Source: Nissolia schottii
Taxonomy: Eukaryota > Streptophyta > Magnoliopsida > Fabales > Fabaceae
Length of the DNA stretch: 64,000 bases
Direction: 5' to 3'
Assembly: GCA_003254905.1 (NCBI GenBank)
Contig: QANU01001262.1
Location: 49,362 to 113,361 of the forward strand
A program made the translations under genes and the position numbers. Position 1 is the first letter of the stretch. Each line of letters opens with the position of its first letter. The notes beneath the pieces are model-generated. The model saw only the letters and a list, made by a program, of their open reading frames with translations. It was not told the DNA's origin and searched no databases. Below, piece by piece: positions 46,114 through 56,700 of this stretch.

Positions 46114-47388
46114 CGCTTAAATAAATATTTAGTCTCTGTAATATTAAAAAATTTGTGTTTGGTTCCTCTGTAAAATTTTTAGTCCCTATAAAAAAAATTG
46201 TTCATTTTTAGTCCTTGCCGTCAGTTTGTGTCAGACGGTGCTGACGTGGCCGTTAATTTCACCACGTGACATAACCCAAAATGTTTTAATTAAACCCATG
46301 ACACACCCACCAACTCACCCCAACCCAAACCCAATTCAATTTGAATTTTTTTAAAAAAAATTAAAAAATTAAAACCACCACCTCCCTCTCTCCCCGCTGA
46401 TGCCGCCACCCCCACCCCGATGAAGTTCAAGGTTTTCCTCACCGAGAACGACATCAACCTCCTCAATGGCGATGACACCGCAACTTCATTCTCAGACTGC
46501 TTCACACCTCCTCGATCTTCCTCCACACAGAGCTTTACCTCGCTCTTCGCACACGCCTTCAGTTTTTTCTTCGACGGAGTGACAACAACCTCTTCCTCGC
46601 CCACTCTCTCGTCACTTCTACCGCGCTTGTTTCTCTTCTTCGCTGACGTTTTGCTAGCTTCTTTGTCCTTGGTTTCCTCTTCTACAACCATGGATTCGCT
46701 GTGAACCTGAACCTCAGTGGAATCCCATCACCACCAAATCCTCACCACCACCCTCAATCATCACCAAAATCCCAAACCACCACACGCCCATACCTGAAAA
46801 AAAATAATCAAACCCAGTAGATCCAAACCCACCACACACACACGCATACCCTAGAAAGAAACCGAGAGAGAGAGACCCAAGGAGAGAGAGAGACAGATCA
46901 AGGAAAAAGGAAGAGAAGGAAAGAAAATAGATTAGGTTTAGGGGGTAGGGGGTTCAGTGGAGGGTGGCGGCGATGACGTTGGTCTCAGCGGGGCGACATG
47001 GTCTTAGTGAGGGCGGAGGTAGTGTTGGAGGAGGAGGCATAGTGGAGAAGGGCTTTGGAGACGGAGGGAGGGAGGGAAGGGGGAGGTGGTGGTGGAGGGG
47101 AAGGTAAAGGAGGTGGAGATGCGAAAGAGAGTAAAGATTAATTCTTATTATTTTTAAAATTCAAATTGAATCAGGTTCTGGTTGGGGTGGGTGGGTGGAT
47201 CATGGGTTTAATTTAAAATTTTCTGGTTACGCCACGTGACAAAGTTAACGGTTACATTAGTGACATCCAATTCAAATTGACGGTAAAGACTAAAAACAAA
47301 CAAATTTTTTTGATAAAGATTAAAAATTTTACGAAAGAACCAAATATAAACGCTTTAACATTAGAAAGACTAGAAAGTTAATTAAACC
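46114..47388. mobile_element. Mutator-like element (1275 bp) with long TIRs and GC-rich cargo
   Basis: A perfect 9-bp duplication, AATAAAATA, flanks the element (46105-46113 and 47389-47397). The terminal inverted repeats are about 200 bp and about 75% alike by eye; both carry TTTGGTTC, TAAAATTTTTA and TTTTTAGTC blocks, then CACGTG-type and AAACCCATG motifs. Between them is GC-rich sequence (about 46380-47130) unlike the surrounding DNA, with GAGAGA tracts and GGCGGAGG-type stretches. No MURA transposase is present. The structure is that of a non-autonomous MULE, possibly a Pack-MULE. Confidence 0.85.
46290..46691 (-). CDS. Hypothetical 133-residue lysine-rich frame carried in the Mutator-like element
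   Basis: An ATG-started minus-strand frame begins at 46691. Its first 60 residues are Glu/Lys-rich with nuclear-localisation-like stretches (AKKRNKRGR and SKKKLK), followed by SSPLRRLMSFSVRKTLNF and a Gly-rich part; it ends inside the TIR. No family was recognised. Base composition is much richer in G+C than the flanks, so it may be a captured piece of a host gene. The opposite strand is also open over much of it, which weakens the case for coding. Confidence 0.3.
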   Translation of the reverse strand: MVVEEETKDKEASKTSAKKRNKRGRSDERVGEEEVVVTPSKKKLKACAKSEVKLCVEEDRGGVKQSENEVAVSSPLRRLMSFSVRKTLNFIGVGVAASAGREGGGGFNFLIFFKKIQIELGLGWGELVGVSWV

Positions 47389-47789
47389 AATAAAATAACC
47401 TAGAGTATTTGAGAAACCACACTAAAGAAAGCATGTGAAGATATAATTGAGTTTCAGTCCATGAAAATCAAACTAGCAAAAACAGATCGAAAGTGGTCAA
47501 AACAAATTTGATCGGATGCACGTGACGAAACAGGAATGTTTAATTGTTTTGGAGCACGATAGGAGGGTGAGGGCGAAAAGCGGAAACCGGGAGTGGATGT
47601 GAAAAGTCGGAACCACCGGGCGAGGAAGCAGTTGATATCATCAAAGAATTACGCGGTTGCAGCAGTCAACGCCCTGGATTCCCAAGTCCATACGAAACCA
47701 GGAGGCGGAGACAGAGTAACTACCCTTCAGCATAGCGTCTTGGTCCCTCGCAGATTTCTGATTGGACGATCTATCAACTGCGCTTTGAG
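47389..47789 (+). other. Promoter and leader region of the DnaJ gene
   Basis: This 400-bp stretch lies between the Mutator-like element and the DnaJ start. Two tiny upstream frames exist: ATG at 47536 (8 codons) and ATG-TGA at 47597-47602. No clear TATA box was seen. Confidence 0.45.
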
Positions 47790-50700
47790 ATGGTGAAGGA
47801 GACCGAATACTATGACGTGCTGGGTGTCAGTCCCACGGCATCCGAGGCCGAGATTAAGAAAGCTTATTACATGAAGGTCATACTCTAATTTATCGATCCC
47901 TTGCTTCTGAGCCCTATTTTGTTTTCTTGCCATGCCCAAGAATGCGATTCATTATTCTGATTTGCAAGTTGTTCAAACCTTCATAGATCCATTTCCAATT
48001 TCGCCCTTTTTCATGGACTGAAAATAGCAGGTGGGTATGTCGTATTATGGCTGGATCTGCCCATTCTGTTGGGTTCCAAACGGCATGTCTACTCGCGTTG
48101 AGTACAAACTAGCATATATACAGTGAAATTGAAATGATTCTACTGCCAATGGCAGTTTAACTTTTGAAATCTGGAACATAGCTTCCTACTGGCTACATTT
48201 GTTCTTTATTTTCAATTCTGACAGCTATCATATTGCCTCTTGATTTGGCCAACGCGTTATTTATTTCTCTTCTTTGGTTCTGTGCTTGCAGGCTCGTCAA
48301 GTGCATCCGGACAAAAACCCAAATGACCCTCTTGCGGCACAAAATTTTCAGGCAAGGGTGTTATATTTACTTTTGACCTTCCATTCCCAAGGCCTTCTAA
48401 TGTAAACCTTTCATCTGGATTGAAATATGAAGGAGCCTTTAGTCAAATTAACGAGAAAGATATGTTTATGTTACTATATGCCTAAAAATATGAAAGCATG
48501 TGATTGTTTAAGGACTTCATAGCTGTTCTGGATCATATTGATCCAACGTGTCCCCCAATTTTTGTAATCATCAATTCATTATATCTTTCTTTATCCTCAT
48601 TATATCATTTTTGGTTGTGACATTCTACATGCCTTAGTTGTACAAAGGCATCAACTCTTATTTTCAGCCAATTTTCAGTCCTAAAGGCTACAAGACTGTC
48701 GTAAATGATAAGTCGTGGATTGATCTATTTAAGGACATAGAGCCATCTGGCTGGGACTGTCTTGTTAGTTGATCAAGAGACAATAAAATCCCATCCATTA
48801 TCTTTTGAGACAGGACAGCCAACATGTCCTTTCCACAAGAAATTATCCAACAAAATTAATGTACAAGCCTTGCACTTGGAGTAACTAAATCCCCACCTAA
48901 AAAAATAAAATCATCTTATTTTTCTTGGCAATATAACCATTAAGTCAGGAACCATAAATCTTGATGACCATTTCCACTTTAGTATTGCTTAAAATGCATT
49001 CATGAACAAGTCAACCAATAAATTCAACTGGAAAAATGATTTATGGCCCGAAGTCATATAAACGAAATTTCACAAACCTCAAATGAACTCAATTTCCTTA
49101 AAACAGTTGCACAATTGCGTTTTATCCTCACCCACGATTAAGTGCTAAATGGAAATCAAAACCTAATTCATTGATTTTCGTTCAATATGGCCTTGGGCCA
49201 TTTAGCAGTACTGATTCAATTGTATTGGGGTTCACTTATTGGCAATTATCCAGTTGGGTATGAACATACACACAACACCAAATGTTTTTGAAGTTATTGA
49301 ACTTTTATGTTTGTCTGATATCTCTGGACTCTGATTGCCAAGCTACATGTTGGTGGTATTCATTATATAAAATAGGTAATATCTTGGAAGTCTTATTATT
49401 AACATTTTTGTATTAATTTAAATATGGTGGTTTTGTATGCCACTGTATTCATTATTCATTATGCATTGCTTGGACTTTACCTTTGGTAATCAACTTTTGT
49501 TGCCACTACTGATTTCCAATGGTGTTTTCTCTCTGGCTTCAGGTTTTGGGTGAGGCTTACCAAGTTCTGAGTGACCCAGCTCAAAGGCAAGCTTATGATG
49601 CTCATGGGAAAGCAGGAATCTCGACGTTAGTTTCTTTTCTTCACCTCACTAAATATTAAGGAATAGTTAAATATTATGGTGATAGGATGTGGAACTTTCT
49701 ATTCTTGTTAAGAGCTCTTATAATATTTTAGTGCAGAAGATTATACTGACTTTTTACATCCTTCTTCCGTTCCTTTCAGCGAGGCAATTATTGATCCAGC
49801 AGCAATCTTTGCCATGCTTTTTGGTAGTGAACTTTTTGAGGAATATATTGGCCAGTTAGCCATGGCATCGATGGCTTCGATGGACATTTTCATTGAAGGG
49901 GAACAATTTGATGCTAAAATGTTGCAAGAGAAAATGAGGGTACAACTTTATTATCTTTCTCAATAATTAGGTAGTGAACTATTTTTGTCCGTCTATTTTG
50001 CTGTCTTTTTGGGCTTTGCTCTTACTAATTATAATAGGGGTCTTTATGCTTGCATGGTGTAACTAAAATCTTGTCCTCGTAACAGTCATACACCCTATAA
50101 AGTACACCATTGCCTAATTTGCCTTGACTGAATGAAACATTCCCTCTAAAATTAAGGCTTTTATGCTAGATAGTGGTTCTTAAGACCTCATTAGGCGATT
50201 TTTGCAAATGTTTCTGAGGTTCAGTTTTATTTTTGGACAGCAGTGCTTGGTGGGCTTAACACAAGTGATATATTTAGAAGAATGGGGATGGAAAGGTTCT
50301 AGCTTTTAATCACATGGTCTTAAAAGCTTAACCACTAATGCCAGCTCTTGCATCCATTGGTAGCTTAACAGCTTTGGGGAAAATTGTGAGGGCTCTTTCA
50401 AGAGTGCTGCACTTTTCTGCGTAATTTGGAATTCTTTACTCATTGGAAAGGGAGGCGATCCGCTCATGTGAAAATTTCACTTGACTTTGTTATTTGTAGA
50501 TTTTCACCATTGATTATATTCTCTTGTGGGACCAGGCTCGGCCTCACCTTAATCAATGCTAAAAAATCTACACATGATAAGGTCATGTGAAATTTTCACA
50601 TGAGAGAATCCATTCTCATTAGAAAGGTTTTTGGGTCGCGACAATTCTTGAAGTTTCGAATGTTATTCTAGAATTTTTAGCAAAATTATCTCCCATAACA

Positions 50701-53700
50701 TACTTTAAGGGACAACCTTGTTTTGTTAGCCTCTGTACGGGTTTCTTGGGTTTCCAACATCAAACTTGCAAAGGAATGGGTTGCCCCTCTCTCTGCCCTA
50801 ACTGTTTGATCCATTCTCCCTTCTAGGGTTTACCACACGACTATAGGACCTAATATCTATGATGTTGTACGAGACTGAATGTTGGGCAATAAAATCGGCA
50901 ATAGAAGAATTTGCTCAATGTTGTTGAGATGAGAATGTTGTATTGGATCAATGAATACATTAGATAAGATAGAATTATGAATGAATGCATTAAAGATAAA
51001 TTTGGAGTTTCTCGTGTTGAGAAAAAGAGTAGGATCTCACCTTAGTTGATTGGGTTATTTGTGGAGAAGACTTGTGTAAGTCTCAGAAAATGAGAGTACA
51101 TCCAAATAGAAGTTGAGAGAGACCAATGTAAACTACAGGCAAAACCATTAAAAAGATTTAGATTTATGAAAATGATTACTAGCTTGATCAAATCTGAGCG
51201 ATTCCTCATACGACAATTTTAAACTGTTAATTCAAGTTTTACTTTTTTACTTTTTACTTTTTTGGTTCTTTAAACTTTAAATAACTACCACTAGATGTGT
51301 TTCTTCATGCATTTCGTTCAAATGGCTCTCAAGCCATTTAGCAATGCTCTTAGATTTAAATGGTTTGTCTGTAGACATGGTTTACTATAGGACACAATGG
51401 CGTTATTTAATGCATATAGCCTCACCCCATATAGTAGGAAAAGGATTGGTTGTTATTGTATTTCTAGCTTATGTAGAATTCATAATTCCCTTTCTCAATG
51501 CATTTTTCTTTTATAAAAGGAAGAAAAAAAAACCAATATGAAACAGAAAATATGAAATACTAGAACAAAAAAGAGTGCAGGGAAAACGAATTTTTTAGTG
51601 AGCCTTTACAAGCTCTGCAAGTCCATGGTGCACCCAACCCTCTCTACTTTTTCTTGAAATAGCCATGAATATATATAACGCCATTGAGGTTCCTGTTTTG
51701 ACAAACTCATTTGGAATCCAAAACTTTCTTTGAGGTCAACTCTTCCTTTTGGATCCCAGTCCTCAATAAGACGTACACTAATGACCTGCTGTGAATTTGC
51801 AGATTTCATTGAACTCTTTCTCTCAATGTTTATTATGTGCTGATGAAGTCTTGGAAAGAAGTAGCCAATTTATTTTTACTTTGTCAGGTGGCTACTTTTT
51901 GATGGATTAATTATGTGCAGTTTATTAGTATATTTGGTTGTAGCAGGATGCCTTCATTTTCAATGCATCTCTTCCTCTTCTGTTACGGGAAAGGAATGTG
52001 ATTATGCCCTCTCTTTTATGTTATGCTCAGTTGTTTTTAGTGAAATTCCATTTCTGATCTTCAAAGATGTTGGACACTTTTGCTGTATTTTGAGACTGTT
52101 TGGCTCTCTCTTTCCTATGGTTTTCATTCTGACGATTTGCAACGGGCCAATTTTCTCTCTTGAGCTGATGTTATTTGTTTTCATCTCTTTTTCTTCTTGT
52201 ATTTTTTTTGCTGTAAATATAATGTGAAATGACAAAAAAAATTATTATATAAAATGTATGTGATAATTAGGGATGGCACATGCACAGAGTGGGGGTGGCG
52301 AGTGCCTCATCCTCCCCAATCCTGATCCCCATTGTGGGGGATTTTCTTCCCCATCTTTGTTCCTTTTTCCTCCTCATTGGTCCCCGTGCTCCTGTTTCCG
52401 AAATCTAGTACTAAATTTTATTTTTGTCTAACAAGTAGCAGAATTGAAAAAAAAAAATAAAAAGGTTATACTAAATATAAATTTAAATAAATAAAGGGAC
52501 CTACTTAGTCCAATAAGAAATTTTCTCTTTTCCGGTTCTTACTTATGAACAGCCATCAATAACTCACAAAAGGGGTTGTTGCAGGAGCTTTCTACAAGCT
52601 TGCAATGCAGCTACTTTCAAAATAGTTGACATGGAAATCTCAATCTAACACTACAAAAATCTGCAAACTACATATATTGAAAAAGTACTTGTGATTTTTT
52701 ACTTTAAAACTAATTCACAATTTCATAAAGACACAATCTAAAGGGGTAAAAGTCATTAAAAATCAAAAGGGAAAAAAGCTTGGACCCAATCTTCCTCACT
52801 TCTTCTTCAGGTGAGTAGCAGTTGGGAGCAAGGCCAATGGCAGAGGTCTTGCTGCTCACTGTGGTCCAGCAGGCACTGCTTGCAGCGGTTGTTCGCCTTG
52901 CTCACAGATGTGTAGGCGCTGTTCACGGTGGTTTTTGTGACACTGCATGTGGTTGTGGGAAGGAGTGTGTTGTGAAGCAATGGACAAAGGTGGAGCGATG
53001 AACAAGGGAAGCAACTGGTAGAGCAGGTCTTTGGGTTGGGGTTGTGGTGGTTTGTCACTAGGGTCAGGGGCAGAGAAAGCTTAGAAGGAATGTGAGTAAT
53101 GGATGTGGCTAGGGTTTAGGTGAGGGTGAAATTTGATGATATCCTTTTAAAATGGTTATTTTAATTAACCTGTAGAATGTCAAGAGGAATATACACTATA
53201 TATATAGTGTATACATTAGTAAGTATAATTTGGTATTTTTAATGTGGGAAAATTTGTCATCCCTATGTGTGATGTGATGTGTTATTGTGTTTTAAGTCTG
53301 TTTGCTGGAGGAAGAGAAATGATTAAGGATTATTTTTCTACATATATATTTGGATATCTGCATCTATCTAGTGCTTTTGGTAACAGGAGTTCATGGTTCC
53401 AGCATTTCAGTCCACAATATTGTGAATTATCACAGAGAAGTAGGGAGAAAACAATAAAGAAGAAAATTAGAAACTGTGGAGACATCATGTTGTTAGGTTT
53501 TTACATTGAAGGGACTGACAAAGGAATTGATTTGACGTGAGGGGATAGGAGATTGACTATTGAGCATGATACTTTTTATTTCAAGACATCTTATTAGCGG
53601 TTATGAGGATACAAAATATATGTACCAAGTCTTTTGGAGGAATAATGAAATTTCATGTAATTTTGGTTACTGGATTTGATTAAAAAATAAAATAGAAGCA

Positions 53701-56700
53701 ATTCTGCAAATGTATGTAAGAAGTAGCTAAAGTGTTACTTGCTCGGTGATGTTTGTTTTATATTTATCCTGTCTTAGGTTCAAGTTTTTAATACAGATTC
53801 ATTCTTCCTTCAGGTTGTCCAGAAGGAGAGAGAAGAAAGGCTTGCAGAGATACTGAAAAGTAGACTCAACCAATATGTTCAAGGAAACAAAGAGGACTTT
53901 ATTAATCATGCAGAAGCAGAAGTAGCCCGGCTATCCAATGCAGGTAGTCATTTTGTTCCTGCAATCATGATATGGCTAACGATTGATTGACACCTTTAGC
54001 TGCTGCTAAACTCAAATATTTGAATAGCTGTATAAAATACCAACCAACTCTCCTCAGGATGGTGACTGAGACACTTTTGCTTAATAAATTATTTTCCTTT
54101 CTACAGCTTATGGTGTTGATATGTTGAATACGATTGGCTACATATACGCAAGGCAGGCAGCGAAAGAGCTAGGGAAGAAAGCAATTTATTTGGGTGTGCC
54201 TTTTATTGCTGAATGGTTTAGAAACAAAGGGCACTTCATCAAATCCCAAGTTACAGCAGCAACAGGTGAGCAAATTTTGTACTTTTTTAAAGCTTTTCCT
54301 GTCTAGTTATGGTTTCTTGATTCCAACTTCCAGATTAACCTTCATATTAACATGTCATTTATATGCAATACTACTCTCAGGAGAATGTATATGGCTCAGA
54401 TTGTAATAATTGTTTGCAAGAGCGACAATATGCTTGAAGGAAAGCAATTGGTGAGGAGAGGACTTGAATATGTGTTTCTCTAGCAACACAACTTATAAAA
54501 AAAGAGAAATTACAATAGGTTTCTAAAAATTATAGCAATCTTCAAAACTTTATGAACGTAACACGCTGCTCCAAAAGGTTCTTCAAAAGTCGCACTTGCG
54601 TATCCATGGTTTCTGCATTGGTAGTAGAGCATACCATGACCATGACATAATTTACTCAATAAATTTTGAAATTGGATTAAAAGAAAATAAAATGTAAAAT
54701 ATATAAGAAGATTCATCCCTTTTACCAACTTTGTTTTAAACATCTTGCTATTGCTATTATACATGGAGTAGATTTGTTGTAATTGTTTTTTAGGGTTTAC
54801 AGTTATTGTATATCTGGACTAGATCTTTTCTTTGTTTTTTTGTTGGGGGGGGGGTGGTATTCATGACACTGTCTATCCAAAAAAAATTGACCTATTGTGG
54901 GATTATTTTTGTATTTGATGATGCTAAGAGAGCAAACAAATAATAAGATCTTTTGCATGAGAAGAAAGAATAGTCAATTACTCATATGAATGATATACTA
55001 AAACTTCCAAAGTCGTACATCTAGTTATGCCAACAAATGGTCTATACTCTATTTTATGTTCTTTCATGCTAAGTAGTAAAAATATGCCAGAGATTGCATT
55101 GCATTTTCATTATTAGTGGTCCTTGACATTTTATTTTTCCTATCTCTGAATATACTGATTGTAGGTTAAAAGCAGTCCCTCTCATTTCATTTTTGTACTT
55201 AGTATAGTGAAACATACTTATTGTTTTTAATTTCTGTGGTAGGTATTGATTTGGACCATTTGTTGACAATACTAAATAGTGGTAATTACATTGGCCTCCC
55301 CTAAAGTTAATTAAAAATACGTTCACCTCCCTCTTAGATTTCAAGATTACACTCATCTCTCTTAGTTGTTTGTGTTATTACAAATACACCCCTTATCTTT
55401 AAAAGCACATGAGTTGCACATGATTAAAACATATGAAATGACTCTCATATCCTTCGTAGTCTGTTCAATGTCAATTTAATGCCACTCAACTCTTCACCGT
55501 CATTAAACCAACAACCGCCATACCCTTCCACCTTCTCCCCACACTTATCCAACTCACCCTACCCTAACACACAACCTCGCTGATGCCAATACTACAACCA
55601 CCATTACTGACGTCAATACTACAACCACTGCAGCCCGGTGTCAATCTCTACGAACACACCCAAATTGCAATCCCTCAATCTCAAACTGCCTCGTTCGCAG
55701 TGAATTAGCATCTCAAAGTCAAAACAGACAACAACAATGAAAGTATATCTACGAACTAAAAAAATCCATAGCTACCTGGTGGATATGAAGGCCGTGTTAA
55801 CAAATAAAAAAATCCACTAAGTGCTGCTACCTCAAAAAAATTGCAAATTTGGTGATGCAATTCATTTATGATAAAATTCACAGGTCATGACACTTCACTT
55901 TCTCTAATATGACCATATGAGGCAATTTCAAAAGCCAACCTTCCCATATTGGAAGTGGGACGAGGCTATGGCTGAATATTTTGTTTTGCTCAAGTGAAAC
56001 AGTACCAACACAGGGATGGAGTTGGGGAGGTATGGTGGTGGAGAAGCTGGAAGTGGCACCCACGGAGGGCCAAACTCCCTCTTTCTTCCTTTCCAGCGCC
56101 GCTGATGTAGGAGCAGTCAGATCCCCTTCAACTTGAGGTAGCGGCAGCCATGGAGGAGAAAGAGTTTGATGTGGGTGAGGTAGGGGAAGATGGGGTCTTA
56201 GGGTTTCTTTGTCGTAAGGATAATTTTGGAATTTTGAAAATAATTTTAGGACAAGGGAGGTAATTGTAATCTTGAAATCTAGGAGGGAGGTGAATGTATT
56301 TTCAATTAACTTCAAGGGAGGTCAATGCAATTATCCCTACTAAATATATGAATGACAATGAACTTTAATATATAATTGGAATGAGTAATTTACTTTTATT
56401 TCTTCTCATTGTAATATTTTATTCTTTTTCTCTCTTAGCACCGTCAATTACAAAAATCATCGCGCAATTGTTTAAACTTCGAAACTTTTTTGGTTGAACA
56501 TTTACATGATAATAATATAAAAAACTCTTCATGATAATAAATAATAGCAATAGTAAAAGGTTTAAAAGAAAATTATAGCAAAGAATGAACCTTGTCATAT
56601 GCTTTACGTTTTATTTTCTCTTAGTCCAATTTCAAATTTTATTAAGTAAATTATGGAATGAGATGTGTCTCTAATACAGTGACCATGATTAAACACAAGA

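Noticed and set aside
47593-47796. 67-codon frame over the DnaJ leader
   Set aside because: It has no ATG at its start, overlaps the DnaJ start codon in another frame and has no domain.
52807-53058. Cys/Ser/Thr-rich minus-strand frame
   Set aside because: It lies inside the hAT-like element, has no signal or domain, and its composition follows the GC-rich filler.
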